From Haemophilus parainfluenzae (lineage in GTDB: Bacteria > Pseudomonadota > Gammaproteobacteria > Enterobacterales > Pasteurellaceae), in the NCBI RefSeq assembly GCF_003252755.1, contig NZ_QEPT01000003.1, positions 181,876-245,875 of the forward strand: a stretch of DNA of 64,000 nucleotides. The letters run 5' to 3'. Position numbers and translations under genes: made by a program. Under the pieces are notes generated by a model. That model was not told the origin of the DNA, ran no database searches, and saw only the letters and a list, made by a program, of their open reading frames with translations. Positions 28,228 through 42,230 of this stretch are shown here, piece after piece. How positions within the stretch are numbered: the first letter of the stretch is position 1; each line of letters starts with the position of its first letter.

Positions 28228-28911
28228 TTAGTGACTTTCCGCTTTGACGAGTTTCGTCCAGTTGTAATAACCATATAATGAGTTAAGTAAGTAAGCACTA
28301 TACATTAAGTACATCGCTGGCTGCTCTGCCCAAAGTAAAATGGAAAGCACATTTAAGACAATCCACAATAACCATTGCTCACGATAACGCAAAATCATCA
28401 ATAATTGTGCCGCTACGGTGATAATCGTGGTTAAACCATCTAATCCTGTAGAACTCCCGCCCGCTGCTTTTAAAGCCTGCACAAAGCAGAATGTCCCAAT
28501 CCCAACACTCACGAGTAAAATTGCCCAACCTTTTGGTGTTAAAGCTTTTGCAATTACACTTTCACTGCCATTATCGTTTTGCATGTGTTGTTTCCACATA
28601 AAATAACCGATAAATTGTGATGGAATATACACATAGAGCACCGTATTCATTTCGCCCAGGAAATTGTTTCTCCATGCGACATAAAAATAGGTGTAAGCAA
28701 AAATAAGCCCAAAGAAATAGTTGCTAATTTTTCCTTTACTCACCAATACTACACAGAGAATACCTGCAATACCCGAAATCATGCCTAATGGGCTATCTGG
28801 CGCAAGAACATAAGCAATAATTTGCGCGGCAAGGAAAATAACCACCCATACCACTTCAAAAGGCTTCCAACCGGATAAAAATTCTTCTTTAAGTCGTTCT
28901 GTCCAATTCAT
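28228..28911 (-). CDS. pnuC: nicotinamide riboside transporter PnuC
   Basis: Inner-membrane facilitator for nicotinamide riboside, the NAD precursor that Haemophilus needs (V-factor pathway). 227 residues, about seven transmembrane segments; FGLIFAYTYFYVAWRN and LRYREQWLLWIVLNVLSI match the family's substrate-contact helices. The frame is open 21 codons further up, but AGGAG lies six bases before the ATG at 28911 (MNWTERLKEEFLSGW). After import, the kinase NadR makes NMN and NAD. Divergent from rapA with a perfect CRP site between them. Confidence 0.92.
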   Translation of the reverse strand: MNWTERLKEEFLSGWKPFEVVWVVIFLAAQIIAYVLAPDSPLGMISGIAGILCVVLVSKGKISNYFFGLIFAYTYFYVAWRNNFLGEMNTVLYVYIPSQFIGYFMWKQHMQNDNGSESVIAKALTPKGWAILLVSVGIGTFCFVQALKAAGGSSTGLDGLTTIITVAAQLLMILRYREQWLLWIVLNVLSILLWAEQPAMYLMYSAYLLNSLYGYYNWTKLVKAESH

Positions 28912-28969
28912 GGAACACTCCTGTTTTATAAAAAGTACGCCATTTTTACACCGCACTTTTTTAAAGTAA

Positions 28970-29012
28970 AGCATAGCGAGTATTTAATTTGATTATTGTG
29001 AGATAAATCACA
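28970..29012 (-). promoter_or_regulatory. perfect CRP-cAMP site with class II promoter toward pnuC
   Basis: TGTGA-GATAAA-TCACA at 28997-29012 matches the CRP consensus exactly. On the minus strand a TATGCT -10 box at 28970-28975 would put the start near 28963, so the site is centred at -41.5, the class II position. A TATAAT at 29056-29061 toward rapA places the same site at about -62, a class I position. Control of one or both genes is therefore possible. Confidence 0.75.
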
Positions 29013-29109
29013 CTTTATTTTTCATACTTTTAGATGGCCATGCCTTGCTTTCCCTTATAATCAGACTACAATATCGCCCCATTTTAAGAGATTCATTAAG
29101 AGGAAGATG

Positions 29110-31872
29110 ATGTCATTTGCAATCGGTCAACGTTGGATTAGCGAAACAGAAAATAGCCTCGGATTAGGCATGATTACAGACTTAGATTTCCGTTCAGTTA
29201 CCCTTCACTTTCCCGCCACAGATGAAACCCGAATTTATGCGGTGGCACAAGCTCCCTTAACCCGAATTGTATTGAATAAAGGGGAACAACTTCATCACCA
29301 GGCAGGTTGGCAAGGTGAAGTTCTTGATGTTCAAGAAATGAATGGTCTCTTATTTTATTTAGTCAAAAATGCGCAAGGCGAAGACGTTATCGTCAATGAA
29401 AAAGAACTTTCTCCGATAATTTCTTTTAGCCAAGCGAAAGATCGCCTCTTTTCATCGCAAATTGACCGCAGTGAACATTTTGCGTTGCGTTATCAAACTC
29501 TTCTACATCAACAAGCTCAATTCCAATCGCCTTTGCGTGGATTACGAGGCAATCGTGCGGGTTTAATTCCTCATCAACTTCATATCGCGCAAGAGGTAGG
29601 AAATCGTGTCAATCCTCGTGTACTCTTAGCGGATGAAGTGGGGTTAGGTAAAACCATTGAAGCAGGGATGATTTTGCAAAACCAGCTTTTTACTGAAAAA
29701 GTACAACGTGTATTAATTATTGTACCTGAAACCTTGCAACATCAATGGCTTGTTGAAATGCTTCGTCGTTTTAATTTACATTTTTCATTATTTGATGAAG
29801 AACGTTGTGAAGATTTTGCCGAACAAGCTATCAACCCATTTAGTACAGAAAGCTTAATTATCTGTGCATTAGACTGGTTGAAAGCCCATCCCAATCGTGT
29901 ACAACAAGCTATTGAAGCTGAATTTGACTGTTTAATTGTCGATGAAGCGCATCATTTAGCTTGGTCTGAAAATGCGCCAAGTGCCGCTTATTTATTAGTA
30001 GAACAATTAGCGAATGCTATTCCATCTGTTTTATTACTCACCGCAACGCCTGAACAACTGGGTTTGGAAAGCCATTTTGCACGTTTACGCTTGCTTGATC
30101 ATGAGCGTTTTTACGATTATCAAGCATTCTTGAAGGAGCAAGAAAACTATCAGCCTGTTGCGGATGCTGTGCAATCTTTACTCTCAGAGAAGCCGCTAAG
30201 TGCGGTCGAAAAAAATCATATTTCTGATTTACTCAATGAGCAGGATGTCGAATCATTATTCAAAGCTTTAGCCTGTCATAATGATGAGGAGAAACAAGCT
30301 GCGCGACAAGAACTCATTCAAAATCTCATCGACAGACATGGCACAAGCCGTATTTTATTTCGCAATACACGCCAAGGTGTAAAAGGTTTCCCGCATCGGG
30401 TTTATCACCAAGTAACGATTGATGCGACTGAGGGTGATGAAAAAATTCATTGGTTAATTGATTTCTTAAAATCACACCGAAATGAAAAAATCTTAGTCAT
30501 TTGTAAAACAGCACAAACGGCAATTCAACTTGAGCAAATTTTACGAGAAAAAGAAGCCATTCGCATTGCTGTTTTCCATGAAAGAATGTCGATTATTGAA
30601 CGAGATCGTGCAGCGGCTTATTTTGCAGATACTGATAATGGCGCACAAGTTTTACTGAGTTCAAGCATTGGTTCTGAAGGGAGAAACTTCCAATTTGCTT
30701 GCCATCTCGTACTCTTCGATTTACCAGAAAATCCTGACTTACTTGAGCAATGTATTGGCCGTTTAGATCGCATCGGGCAAACGCGAGATGTACAAATTTA
30801 TGTACCCTGCCTATCAGGTTCTGCACAGCAAGATTTAGCACGTTGGTATCATGAAGGATTAAATGCTTTTGAACAAACTTGCCCTATTGGTATGGCATTG
30901 TTTGAACAATATGAAACTTTATTAAAAGTGCGGTCAGAAAATAAAGCAGATTTTGAGCAACTCATTCTCCAAACGCAAAAACAAGCAAAAGCATTGCGTT
31001 TAGCCTTGGAAAAAGGTCGTGATCGTTTGTTAGAATTAAATTCTAATGGTGGTGAAAAGGCACAACGACTTGCGGGAGAAATTGCTCAAACAGATAATTC
31101 GCCACAATTAGTCAATTTTGCACTGAATTTATTTGATATTATTGGTGTAGAACAAGATGATTTAGGTGAAAACAGCATTGTCATCACGCCAACAGGCACC
31201 ATGCTTGTTCCTGATTTTCCAGGACTAAAAGAAGAAGGTGTCACAGTAACTTTTGACCGACAACTAGCCCTTGCGCGTGAGGAATTAGAATTTCTTACCT
31301 GGGATCACCCAATGATTCGTCAAGGCATTGATTTAATCGCTTCTGGCGACATTGGCAAAGCAGCAATGGCATTATTAGTCAATAAACAACTGCCTGCTGG
31401 CACGCTACTGGTTGAATTGATTTATATGATTGAAAGCCAATCACCAAAAGGCTTGCAACTGAATCGTTTTCTTCCACCTACACCAGTTCGATTATTGCTG
31501 GATAGCAAAGGAAATGATCTCGCCGGACAAGTTAATTTTGATACATTGCAAAATAAACTTAAGCTACTAAGCAAAGACATTGCAAATAAAATGGTCAAAA
31601 TGGCTCGTCCAAATATTGAGCAATTAATTAAACTAGGCGAGCACAAAATAACTGAAATTGCACAAGCTCAAATTCGAGAAGCCAGTAGATTAGCCGATCA
31701 AACATTGAGCACTGAGCTCAATAGACTTATAGCCTTGAAAGCAGTAAATAAAAATATTCGCCAGGTGGAAATTGATGTATTAGAAAAACAACGTTTAGTT
31801 TCTCTAGAAGAATTAAGTAAAGCAAGCTGGCGACTAGATAGCCTTCGGGTAATAGTGACAAACAAGGAATAA
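29110..31872 (+). CDS. rapA: RNA polymerase-associated SWI2/SNF2 ATPase RapA
   Basis: Recycles RNA polymerase that is stuck after termination. About 920 residues. N-terminal Tudor-like domains ([18 protein letters not shown] start) are followed by a Snf2 helicase core. Walker A is [13 protein letters not shown] (about 175), the DEAH box is VDEAHH, motif III is LLTATPEQ and motif VI is [11 protein letters not shown]. RapA-specific C-terminal domains follow. Two ATGs lie side by side (29107, 29110); GAGGA is better spaced for the second. Next gene rluA starts one base after the stop, as in E. coli and H. influenzae. Confidence 0.95.
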   Translation: MSFAIGQRWISETENSLGLGMITDLDFRSVTLHFPATDETRIYAVAQAPLTRIVLNKGEQLHHQAGWQGEVLDVQEMNGLLFYLVKNAQGEDVIVNEKELSPIISFSQAKDRLFSSQIDRSEHFALRYQTLLHQQAQFQSPLRGLRGNRAGLIPHQLHIAQEVGNRVNPRVLLADEVGLGKTIEAGMILQNQLFTEKVQRVLIIVPETLQHQWLVEMLRRFNLHFSLFDEERCEDFAEQAINPFSTESLIICALDWLKAHPNRVQQAIEAEFDCLIVDEAHHLAWSENAPSAAYLLVEQLANAIPSVLLLTATPEQLGLESHFARLRLLDHERFYDYQAFLKEQENYQPVADAVQSLLSEKPLSAVEKNHISDLLNEQDVESLFKALACHNDEEKQAARQELIQNLIDRHGTSRILFRNTRQGVKGFPHRVYHQVTIDATEGDEKIHWLIDFLKSHRNEKILVICKTAQTAIQLEQILREKEAIRIAVFHERMSIIERDRAAAYFADTDNGAQVLLSSSIGSEGRNFQFACHLVLFDLPENPDLLEQCIGRLDRIGQTRDVQIYVPCLSGSAQQDLARWYHEGLNAFEQTCPIGMALFEQYETLLKVRSENKADFEQLILQTQKQAKALRLALEKGRDRLLELNSNGGEKAQRLAGEIAQTDNSPQLVNFALNLFDIIGVEQDDLGENSIVITPTGTMLVPDFPGLKEEGVTVTFDRQLALAREELEFLTWDHPMIRQGIDLIASGDIGKAAMALLVNKQLPAGTLLVELIYMIESQSPKGLQLNRFLPPTPVRLLLDSKGNDLAGQVNFDTLQNKLKLLSKDIANKMVKMARPNIEQLIKLGEHKITEIAQAQIREASRLADQTLSTELNRLIALKAVNKNIRQVEIDVLEKQRLVSLEELSKASWRLDSLRVIVTNKE

Positions 31873-31873
31873 T

Positions 31874-32533
31874 ATGGCACTTATTGAATACCACCCCCCT
31901 TTAGAACCGTATTTAGATATTATCTACCAAGATAATCATATCTGCGTAGTAAACAAACCAAGCGGTTTACTTTCAGTCCCTGGCAATCAGCCAGAATACT
32001 ATGACAGTGCAATGAGTCGGGTAAAAGAGAAATTTGGATTTTGTGAACCTGCACATCGTTTAGATATGGCCACAAGTGGGATTATTCTATTTGCATTAAG
32101 TAAAGCGGCAGATAAAGAGTTGAAACGTCAATTTCGTGAACGTGAGCCAAAGAAATATTATCAAGCTTTAGTATGGGGACACTTAGAACAAGATAGTGGG
32201 GAAATTAATCTTCCCATGATTTGTGATTGGGAAAATCGCCCGCGTCAACGCATTGATTTTGTATTTGGTAAAAGAGCGGTCACGTTTTATGAAGTTCTAG
32301 AAAGATTACCTACTAACTGCACTCGAGTAAAACTGACACCAATCACAGGACGTTCACATCAACTACGTTTACATACACTCGCACTAGGACATCCTATTTT
32401 AGGTGACAAATTTTATTCTCACCCACAATCTAAAGCGATGTCACCTCGCCTATGCTTACATGCAGAAGAACTTACGATTACTCATCCTATTACAGGTGAG
32501 AAAATGACATTCAGAGCTGAAGCTGAATTCTAG
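31874..32533 (+). CDS. rluA: dual-specificity rRNA/tRNA pseudouridine synthase RluA
   Basis: Makes pseudouridine 746 in 23S rRNA and 32 in several tRNAs. 219 residues. The catalytic aspartate is in HRLDMATSGI (near residue 63), and VKLTPITGRSHQLRLH is the second conserved block. The ribosome-binding site AAGGAAT overlaps the rapA stop, so translation is probably coupled. Convergent with rplQ across a terminator. Confidence 0.95.
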   Translation: MALIEYHPPLEPYLDIIYQDNHICVVNKPSGLLSVPGNQPEYYDSAMSRVKEKFGFCEPAHRLDMATSGIILFALSKAADKELKRQFREREPKKYYQALVWGHLEQDSGEINLPMICDWENRPRQRIDFVFGKRAVTFYEVLERLPTNCTRVKLTPITGRSHQLRLHTLALGHPILGDKFYSHPQSKAMSPRLCLHAEELTITHPITGEKMTFRAEAEF

Positions 32534-32546
32534 AAAAAGAAATATA

Positions 32547-32573
32547 AAAAAGGCTCACATTAGTGAGCCTTTT
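32547..32573. terminator. bidirectional terminator, rluA/rplQ
   Basis: AAAAGGCTCAC pairs with GTGAGCCTTTT around a 5-base loop, flanked by A and T runs. It ends rluA on plus and the alpha operon on minus. Confidence 0.9.
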
Positions 32574-32590
32574 CATTTTATAACAAATTA

Positions 32591-32998
<408 letters not shown>

Positions 32999-33014
32999 TT
33001 AACCTATGACCAAA

Positions 33015-34004
33015 CTAGTCTTCAGCAATACTTGCTGGTGGCCAATTCTCAAGGCGCATACCAAGTGACAAGCCACGTGAAGCGAGAACGTCTTTAATTT
33101 CAGTAAGAGATTTCTTACCAAGATTAGGCGTTTTTAATAACTCAACTTCTGTACGTTGTACTAAGTCACCGATATAGTGAATTGTTTCTGCTTTCAAACA
33201 GTTAGCAGAACGAACTGTCAACTCTAAGTCATCAACAGGACGTAATAAAATCGGATCAAATTCCGGTTTTTCTTCCTTGACTTCAGGTTGACGAACATCA
33301 CGCAAATCAACGAATGCATCGAGTTGCTCTGCTAAAATTGTTGCTGCACGACGAATTGCTTCTTCCGGATCAATAGTCCCGTTAGTTTCTAACTCGATAA
33401 CTAGTTTATCTAAGTCAGTACGTTGTTCAACACGTGCTGCTTCAACATTGTAAGCAATACGGTCAACCGGGCTATAACAAGCGTCTACTAATAAACGACC
33501 GATTGGACGATCTTCATTTTGTGAATGAGTACGAGCAGATGCAGGTACATAACCTCTACCACGTTGAACACGAATACGCATATTAATAGATGCGTTTTCG
33601 TCTGTTAAGTGACAGATTACATGTGATGGATTAACAATCTCAACATCACCATCGTGGGTGATATCTGCTGCAACAACAGGGCCAATTCCAGATTTATTTA
33701 ATGTCAGAATAACATCATCTTTATTCTGTACTTTAACCGCTAGACCTTTAAGGTTTAAAAGAACTTCAAGAATATCTTCCTGAACACCTTCTTTACTACT
33801 ATATTCATGCAATACGCCATCAATTTCTACTTCAGTTACAGCACAACCTGGCATTGAAGACAGAAGGATACGACGTAATGCATTCCCTAGAGTATGACCA
33901 AAGCCACGCTCTAACGGTTCTAAGATCACCTTAGCATGAGTAGAGCTAATTTGCTCGATATCTACTAAGCGTGGTTTTAAAAATTCTGTAACAGAACCCT
34001 GCAT
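33015..34004 (-). CDS. rpoA: RNA polymerase alpha subunit
   Basis: Assembles the polymerase core and contacts regulators. 329 residues: N-terminal domain (1-235) with [20 protein letters not shown], the linker, and the C-terminal domain (about 249-329) with [20 protein letters not shown] and [14 protein letters not shown] that bind UP elements and CRP. AGAGAGGA precedes the start. In the alpha operon between rpsD and rplQ, as in all gamma-proteobacteria. Confidence 0.99.
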   Translation of the reverse strand: MQGSVTEFLKPRLVDIEQISSTHAKVILEPLERGFGHTLGNALRRILLSSMPGCAVTEVEIDGVLHEYSSKEGVQEDILEVLLNLKGLAVKVQNKDDVILTLNKSGIGPVVAADITHDGDVEIVNPSHVICHLTDENASINMRIRVQRGRGYVPASARTHSQNEDRPIGRLLVDACYSPVDRIAYNVEAARVEQRTDLDKLVIELETNGTIDPEEAIRRAATILAEQLDAFVDLRDVRQPEVKEEKPEFDPILLRPVDDLELTVRSANCLKAETIHYIGDLVQRTEVELLKTPNLGKKSLTEIKDVLASRGLSLGMRLENWPPASIAED

Positions 34005-34035
34005 TTTATCCTCTCTTTGCTTTTAAGCTTAACTA

Positions 34036-34656
34036 TTATTTAGAGTAAAGCTCAACGATCAGATGTTCGTTAATGTCTGCTGATAAATCAGAACGTTCAG
34101 GAACACGTTTGAACACACCTTCCATTTTCGCAGAATCAACTTCTAACCAAGTTGGTTTTTCTCTTTGTTCTGCTAATTCTAATGATGCTTTAATACGTGC
34201 TTGTTTTTTAGATTTCTCACGAACAGCAACGACATCATTTACAGAAACTTGGAAAGATGGGATATTTACAACACGACCATTTACGACAATCGCTTTGTGG
34301 CTCACTAATTGACGAGCTTCTGCGCGAGTTGCAGCAAATCCCATGCGATAAACAACGTTATCCAATCTACCTTCTAATAATACTAGTAAGTTTTCACCAG
34401 TATTACCTTTTAAACGGTTTGCTTCTTTATAGTAGTTACGGAATTGACGCTCTAAAATACCATAGATACGACGAACTTTTTGTTTTTCACGTAATTGACT
34501 ACCATAGTCAGACAAACGCGGTTTACGAGCACCGTGTTGACCTGGTGCTGTATCAATTTTACATTTTGAATCAATCGCACGCACACCTGATTTAAGGAAT
34601 AAATCAGTGCCTTCACGACGGCTGAGCTTGAGTTTAGGGCCCAAATATCTTGCCAT
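34036..34656 (-). CDS. rpsD: 30S ribosomal protein S4
   Basis: Starts 30S assembly by binding 16S rRNA and also represses the alpha operon by binding its leader. 206 residues. N-terminal [20 protein letters not shown] and the S4 RNA-binding domain near [20 protein letters not shown]. The zinc-binding cysteines found in some bacteria are absent, as in E. coli. Third gene of the alpha operon. Confidence 0.99.
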   Translation of the reverse strand: MARYLGPKLKLSRREGTDLFLKSGVRAIDSKCKIDTAPGQHGARKPRLSDYGSQLREKQKVRRIYGILERQFRNYYKEANRLKGNTGENLLVLLEGRLDNVVYRMGFAATRAEARQLVSHKAIVVNGRVVNIPSFQVSVNDVVAVREKSKKQARIKASLELAEQREKPTWLEVDSAKMEGVFKRVPERSDLSADINEHLIVELYSK

Positions 34657-34685
34657 TTTCTTTCTCCAACTATCCTATTACGCCA

Positions 34686-35078
<393 letters not shown>

Positions 35079-35091
35079 TTATTTACCCCGA

Positions 35092-35448
35092 CTATTTTTT
35101 GATCGGCTTACGTGGACCCTTACGGGTACGCGCATTAGTTTTAGTACGTTGACCACGTACCGGTAAACTACGACGATGACGTAAACCACGGTAACAACCT
35201 AAGTCTAAAAGACGTTTGATGTTTAGTGTTACTTCACGACGTAAGTCACCTTCAACGGTAAATTTACCAACTTCGTCACGCAGTTTGTCAATCTGCTCTT
35301 CAGACAATTCGCTGATCTTAACATCTTCAGCAATACCCGCCGCAGCACAAATGCTTTTAGAACGAGTTTTACCGATACCGTAAATTGCAGTTAAAGCGAT
35401 TACAGCGTGTTTGTGATCAGGAATGTTAATGCCTGCAATACGGGCCAC
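35092..35448 (-). CDS. rpsM: 30S ribosomal protein S13
   Basis: Head protein that contacts the P-site tRNA and S19/L5. 118 residues, [19 protein letters not shown] start, C-terminal [18 protein letters not shown]. The start codon is GTG, as in E. coli rpsM, preceded by AGGAG. That codon is part of the alpha-operon regulatory structure. First gene of the alpha operon. Confidence 0.98.
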   Translation of the reverse strand: MARIAGINIPDHKHAVIALTAIYGIGKTRSKSICAAAGIAEDVKISELSEEQIDKLRDEVGKFTVEGDLRREVTLNIKRLLDLGCYRGLRHRRSLPVRGQRTKTNARTRKGPRKPIKK

Positions 35449-35563
35449 TATGCACTCCTATTATTTTAACTAATTTGGTATTCTGATCTTGAAAAGCCCG
35501 TTTTCAGGATACTCAAACAGAATACCAAGGACATAAATGAGTTGAGTAGTATAACTACTCAAC
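35446..35563 (-). promoter_or_regulatory. alpha-operon leader (S4-binding translational control region)
   Basis: The 141-base gap between rpmJ and rpsM folds well. A 10-bp perfect hairpin (GTTGAGTAGT at 35541-35550 with its complement at 35554-35563) is followed by an outer stem GGTATTCTG/CAGAATACC (35477-35485 with 35518-35526) enclosing A-rich and U-rich strands. The Shine-Dalgarno AGGAG and GTG start come next. In E. coli the equivalent region forms a nested pseudoknot bound by S4. Position and GTG start agree; the pseudoknot itself is inferred. Confidence 0.7.
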
Positions 35564-35589
35564 CGGTTCTTTGCAAGAAGAAATGTTAA

Positions 35590-35703
35590 TTAACCTTGAC
35601 GTTGTTTATGTTTAGGGTCGCTGCATAATACGCGAACAACACCTTCACGTTTAACAATTTTACAGTTACGACACATCTTCTTAACGGAAGCACGAACTTT
35701 CAT
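35590..35703 (-). CDS. rpmJ: 50S ribosomal protein L36
   Basis: 37 residues, too short for most ORF filters: [20 protein letters not shown] then [16 protein letters not shown]. The zinc ligands Cys11, Cys14, Cys27 and His32 are all present, so this is the zinc-binding form. It is the last gene of the spc operon, 28 bases after secY, as in E. coli. Confidence 0.97.
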
Positions 35704-35731
35704 TGCTTATCCTTTTTACTTAAATGAACAA

Positions 35732-37057
35732 TTACTGTCCAAAACCTTTAAGGTTTGCTTTTTTTAACGCAGATTCATATTGAGACGACATTAAGTGACT
35801 CTGAACTTGCACGATAAAATCCATAATTACAACAACAACGATTAATAAGGAAGTACCACCGAAGTAGAATTTAACATCCCATGCTGATGTCATAATATAA
35901 GGGACTAAACATACGAACGTTACATAAAGACCGCCAATTAATGTTAAGCGAGTCATCACTTTATCAATGTAACGTGATGTTTGTTCACCTGGTCTAATTC
36001 CTGGGATAAATGCACCAGATTTTTTTAGATTATCTGCTGTATCACGTGGATTATATTGCATTGCAGTATAGAAGAAACTGAAGAAAATAATCGCTACCGC
36101 ATAAACAAGAAGATATAAAGGTTGTCCAGGATTCAACAACATTGATAAGTCATTTAACCACTCAAACTTATCATTCTGACCAAACCATTGTGTCAATGTA
36201 GCTGGGAATAAAATAATGCTTGAAGCAAAAATTGCTGGCATTACGTTTGCCATATTAACTTTTAATGGTAAGTGAGTTGAATGACCACCTAAAATTTGAC
36301 GTCCTTGTTGACGCTTAGCATATTCAACACGAATTCTACGTTGTCCACGTTCTACGAAGACAACAAAATAAGTTACTGCAAAAACAATAGCAGCGATTAG
36401 TAGAAGAACTAAAGGATGCATTTGTCCTTGACGAGCTTGCTCAACTGTTTCGATGATTGCATGCGGCAATCCTGCAACAATACCACCAAAAACAAGAATT
36501 GAGATACCGTTACCAATACCTCTTTCAGTAATTTGCTCACCTAACCACATTAAGAACATGGTTCCGGTTACAAGACTCACTACTGCAGTGAAGTAAAAAG
36601 TAAAACCGATATTTGGCACTAACTGTGGCAACATATTCGGTAAACCGGTAGAAATTGCGATAGCTTGGATAGTAGCAAAAACCACCGTTGCATAACGAGT
36701 ATACTTGGTGATTTTTCTTTGTCCTGCTGCGCCTTCTTTTTTCAATTCTGCTAAGGCAGGGGAAACCGTCGCAAGCAATTGCATCACGATAGATGCCGAG
36801 ATATACGGCATAATACCTAATGCTAAAATTGATGCTCGGCTCAATGCACCACCAGAGAACATGTTTAACATATCAATGATGGTGCCTTTTTGTTGTTCAA
36901 CTAATTGAGCTAGCACGGCGGCATCAATACCAGGAAGCGGAATAAAAGAACCAATACGATAAACGATAAGTGCACCTAATACAAAAAGCAATCTGCTTTT
37001 TAGTTCACCAGTACCACTATTAGTACTTCTGCTTTGATAACCTGGTTGTTTAGCCAT
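35732..37057 (-). CDS. secY: protein translocase subunit SecY
   Basis: Pore of the Sec translocon in the inner membrane. 441 residues with ten transmembrane segments; [14 protein letters not shown] near residue 36 and [22 protein letters not shown] (plug region) near 65; [19 protein letters not shown] near 250. Ends with ANLKGFGQ. Located between rplO and rpmJ in the spc operon, the usual place. Confidence 0.99.
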   Translation of the reverse strand: MAKQPGYQSRSTNSGTGELKSRLLFVLGALIVYRIGSFIPLPGIDAAVLAQLVEQQKGTIIDMLNMFSGGALSRASILALGIMPYISASIVMQLLATVSPALAELKKEGAAGQRKITKYTRYATVVFATIQAIAISTGLPNMLPQLVPNIGFTFYFTAVVSLVTGTMFLMWLGEQITERGIGNGISILVFGGIVAGLPHAIIETVEQARQGQMHPLVLLLIAAIVFAVTYFVVFVERGQRRIRVEYAKRQQGRQILGGHSTHLPLKVNMANVMPAIFASSIILFPATLTQWFGQNDKFEWLNDLSMLLNPGQPLYLLVYAVAIIFFSFFYTAMQYNPRDTADNLKKSGAFIPGIRPGEQTSRYIDKVMTRLTLIGGLYVTFVCLVPYIMTSAWDVKFYFGGTSLLIVVVVIMDFIVQVQSHLMSSQYESALKKANLKGFGQ

Positions 37058-37064
37058 TTGCTAA

Positions 37065-37499
37065 TTATTCCTCAACTGAACCGCCAGCAGCTTCGATTGC
37101 TGCTTTTGCACCTTTAGTTACACGTAAACCACGTACAGTAACTGCAGATTTCACTTCACCAGCTAAGATAACTTTAGCGAATTGAATATCTTTAGTTAAA
37201 ATGTTTGCAGCTTTTAATGCTTCTAAAGTGACAACATTTCCTTCAACTTTTGTTAATTCGTTTAAACGAACTTCAGCAGTTACAGCTGATTTCATTGAAG
37301 TGAAACCAAATTTTGGTAAACGACGGTATAATGGCATTTGACCACCCTCGAAACCACGACGAACACCGCCGCCAGTACGAGATTTTTGACCTTTATGACC
37401 ACGACCACCAGTTTTTCCTAAACCTGAACCAATACCACGACCAAGGCGTTTTGCGCTGTGCTTAGCACCTTCAGCCGGAGATAGAGTATTTAAACGCAT
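37065..37499 (-). CDS. rplO: 50S ribosomal protein L15
   Basis: 144 residues. Gly- and Arg-rich N-terminal extension ([20 protein letters not shown]) that runs into the core of the large subunit, and a globular C-terminal part. In the spc operon between rpmD and secY. Confidence 0.98.
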   Translation of the reverse strand: MRLNTLSPAEGAKHSAKRLGRGIGSGLGKTGGRGHKGQKSRTGGGVRRGFEGGQMPLYRRLPKFGFTSMKSAVTAEVRLNELTKVEGNVVTLEALKAANILTKDIQFAKVILAGEVKSAVTVRGLRVTKGAKAAIEAAGGSVEE

Positions 37500-37503
37500 T
37501 CTC

Positions 37504-37683
37504 TTACTCCTCCACTTTAACCATGTATGAAACTTGGTTAATCATACCACGTACTGCCGGAGTATCGATTAACTCAACAGTATGGTGCATATGGCGAAGA
37601 CCAAGACCACGCAAGGTAGCTTTGTGCTTCGGTAAACGAGCAATTGAGCTACGAACTTGAGTTACTTTAATAGTTTTAGCCAT
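37504..37683 (-). CDS. rpmD: 50S ribosomal protein L30
   Basis: 59 residues, [20 protein letters not shown] start and the L30 signature [15 protein letters not shown]. An in-frame ATG two codons earlier was rejected because MAKTIKV is the conserved N-terminus. Present in proteobacteria but missing from some other bacteria. Spc operon, between rpsE and rplO. Confidence 0.97.
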
Positions 37684-37689
37684 TATCAA

Positions 37690-38196
<507 letters not shown>

Positions 38197-38204
38197 TTAC
38201 CTCA

Positions 38205-38558
38205 TTAGAACTGTAGACCAGCTTCACGTGCAGCGTCCGCTAAAGTTTGGACACGACCATGATATTTAAAACCGGAACGGTCAAAAGCAACGTCTTTAAC
38301 GCCTTTTGCTAATGCGCGCTCAGCAACAAGTTTACCTACTACTGCTGCGGCATCTTTATTACCGGTATATTTAACTTGCTCACGAATTGCTTTTTCAACA
38401 GTTGAAGCAGCGGCAAGCACTTCTGAACCGTTTGGTGCAATAACTTGTGCATAGATATGACGCGGAGTACGGTGAATAACTAGACGAGTTACACCTTGCT
38501 CTCTCATCATATGACGTGCACGAGCTGCACGACGGATACGAGCTGATTTCTTATCCAT
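38205..38558 (-). CDS. rplR: 50S ribosomal protein L18
   Basis: Binds 5S rRNA with L5 and L25. 117 residues; basic N-terminus ([17 protein letters not shown]) and [16 protein letters not shown]; ends [10 protein letters not shown] as usual. Spc operon between rplF and rpsE. Confidence 0.98.
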   Translation of the reverse strand: MDKKSARIRRAARARHMMREQGVTRLVIHRTPRHIYAQVIAPNGSEVLAAASTVEKAIREQVKYTGNKDAAAVVGKLVAERALAKGVKDVAFDRSGFKYHGRVQTLADAAREAGLQF

Positions 38559-38571
38559 AGTGTTACCTTAA

Positions 38572-39105
38572 TTATTTCTTCTTAGCCTCTTTCATACGTA
38601 CTACTTCATCAGAGTAACGTACACCTTTACCTTTATAAGGTTCAGGACGGCGATAAGCGCGAATATCTGCTGCAACTTGACCAATTAACTGCTTGTCAGC
38701 ACCTTTTAAAACGATTTCCGTTTGTGAAGGGCATTCAGCAGTAATACCTGCTGGTAAAGTGTGCTCCACAGGGTGAGAGAAACCTAAGCTTAATGCAACT
38801 ACGTTGCCTTTAACTTGAGCTCTGTAACCAACACCCACTAATTGTAATTTCTTAGTGAAGCCTTCAGTAACACCGATAACCATTGCATTAACTAATGCTC
38901 GAGCTGTACCCGATTGAGCATTCGCTTCAACAAAACCTTCACGTGGAGTGAAAGTAAATTGACCATTATCTTGTTTAACTTCAACTGAGTGATGAATTGT
39001 GCGAGATAACTCGCCATTTTTTCCTTTTACTGTTAATAGCTGACCGTCGAGTTTAACTTCAACGCCGGCAGGAATATTAACAGGTGCCTTTGCAACACGA
39101 GACAT
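38572..39105 (-). CDS. rplF: 50S ribosomal protein L6
   Basis: Sits near the factor-binding site of the large subunit. 177 residues in two similar domains; the signature [16 protein letters not shown] is near the C-terminus. Spc operon, 13 bases before rplR. Confidence 0.98.
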   Translation of the reverse strand: MSRVAKAPVNIPAGVEVKLDGQLLTVKGKNGELSRTIHHSVEVKQDNGQFTFTPREGFVEANAQSGTARALVNAMVIGVTEGFTKKLQLVGVGYRAQVKGNVVALSLGFSHPVEHTLPAGITAECPSQTEIVLKGADKQLIGQVAADIRAYRRPEPYKGKGVRYSDEVVRMKEAKKK

Positions 39106-39120
39106 TTTCCTACCCCTCTA

Positions 39121-39513
39121 TTAAGCTACGTAACAGATGATCTCACCGCCTAAGCCCGCTTGACGAGCTGCACGGTCAGTCATAACACCTTTAGATGTAG
39201 AAATTACAGCAACACCTAAACCACCCATAACTTTTGGTAATTCGTCTTTACGTTTGTAAATACGAAGGCCTGGACGGCTTACACGTTGGATGCTTTCTAC
39301 AACCGGTTTGCCTTGGAAATATTTTAAAGTAATTTCCAATTCAGGTTTTGCACCTTCTAAAACTTTAACGCTTTCGATATAACCTTCAGCAGCTAATACG
39401 TTGGCAATTGCCACTTTTAGCTTGGAAGAAGGCATATTGATTGCAACTTTGTTCGCAGCTTGACCGTTACGAATACGGGTCAGCATATCTGCGATTGGAT
39501 CTTGCATACTCAT
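39121..39513 (-). CDS. rpsH: 30S ribosomal protein S8
   Basis: Binds the central domain of 16S rRNA; in E. coli also represses the spc operon by binding mRNA near the rplE start. 130 residues, [20 protein letters not shown] start, [20 protein letters not shown] signature. Spc operon. Confidence 0.98.
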   Translation of the reverse strand: MSMQDPIADMLTRIRNGQAANKVAINMPSSKLKVAIANVLAAEGYIESVKVLEGAKPELEITLKYFQGKPVVESIQRVSRPGLRIYKRKDELPKVMGGLGVAVISTSKGVMTDRAARQAGLGGEIICYVA

Positions 39514-39549
39514 TGTACTTTTTCTCCGATTCCAAAATAAAGTGGTATA

Positions 39550-40735
<1,186 letters not shown>

Positions 40736-40748
40736 TTCTCACTTCTCC

Positions 40749-41123
<375 letters not shown>

Positions 41124-41164
41124 TTATGCTCCGTTAAGTTAATAATACACCCTTGCGGGACGAA

Positions 41165-41200
41165 CCTATCCATGCCTTATAAAGATATATGGCGGATAGG
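41165..41200 (-). promoter_or_regulatory. hairpin in the spc operon leader
   Basis: CCTATCC and GGATAGG arms (7 bp) continue into GCC/GGC with a 2-base bulge, closing an A/T-rich loop. It is in the 5' leader between the candidate spc promoter and rplN. The known S8 control in E. coli acts inside the operon, so this leader structure has no assigned role. Confidence 0.55.
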
Positions 41201-41206
41201 TGGCGG

Positions 41207-41235
41207 AGTTTACCAAAATCAAGCTAGAAACGCAA
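41207..41235 (-). promoter_or_regulatory. candidate spc operon promoter
   Basis: On the minus strand TTGCGT, a 17-base spacer and TAAACT, placed after the rpsQ terminator and about 87 bases upstream of rplN. Position fits the known spc promoter of E. coli; the box scores are moderate. Confidence 0.5.
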
Positions 41236-41304
41236 TCAAAATTTTACGCTTAAATTAGCTCATTTAAAGTGCGGTCAAATTTTCATGACTTTTAGCAAGC
41301 CGTG

Positions 41305-41341
41305 GAAAGAAAAAAGCCAACGGTATAAACCATTGGCTTTT
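41305..41341 (-). terminator. terminator of the S10 operon, after rpsQ
   Basis: On the minus strand a 12-bp stem AAAAGCCAATGG/CCGTTGGCTTTT with one G-T pair, a TATAAA-type 6-base loop, and TTTTTTCTTT after it. It lies 17 bases beyond the rpsQ stop and divides the S10 operon from the spc operon. Confidence 0.88.
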
Positions 41342-41358
41342 ATTTTTTAACTTGTTAA

Positions 41359-41616
41359 TTAAGCAATAACTGCTTTCTCAACAACACGAACTAAAGTCCA
41401 AGATTTGGTTTTAGAGAGAGGACGACATTCGCGAATCTCTACTACATCACCTAATTTGGCTTCGTTGTTCTCATCGTGTACGTGTAATTTAGTTGTACGA
41501 CGGATAAATTTACCGTATAACGGGTGTTTTACCTTACGTTCAATAGCAACAACGAAAGATTTTTCCATTTTGTCGCTAACAACTTTACCTTGTACGCTAC
41601 GAATTTTATCAGTCAT
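41359..41616 (-). CDS. rpsQ: 30S ribosomal protein S17
   Basis: 85 residues with an OB fold; [20 protein letters not shown] and [18 protein letters not shown] are diagnostic. Last gene of the S10 operon; its start overlaps the rpmC stop by one base. Confidence 0.98.
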   Translation of the reverse strand: MTDKIRSVQGKVVSDKMEKSFVVAIERKVKHPLYGKFIRRTTKLHVHDENNEAKLGDVVEIRECRPLSKTKSWTLVRVVEKAVIA

Positions 41617-41806
41617 TACTCACCCGCCTTCTCAGTTAAAATGGTTTTAACACGTGCGATATCACGACGCACTTGTTTAGCCTGATGGGTTTGTTGAAGC
41701 TGACCGGTGGCTGTTTGCATACGCAATTTGAATTGTTCACCTAAAAGGTTCACTAACTCATTATTCAGCTCTTCAACACTTTTTGTACGTAAATCTTGAG
41801 CTTTCA

Positions 41807-41807
<1 letters not shown>
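41616..41807 (-). CDS. rpmC: 50S ribosomal protein L29
   Basis: 63 residues, a helical hairpin near the tunnel exit; [20 protein letters not shown] start. Overlaps rplP and rpsQ by one base on each side, indicating translational coupling. Confidence 0.98.
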
Positions 41808-42217
<410 letters not shown>

Positions 42218-42230
42218 TTAGCGTTTCTCC

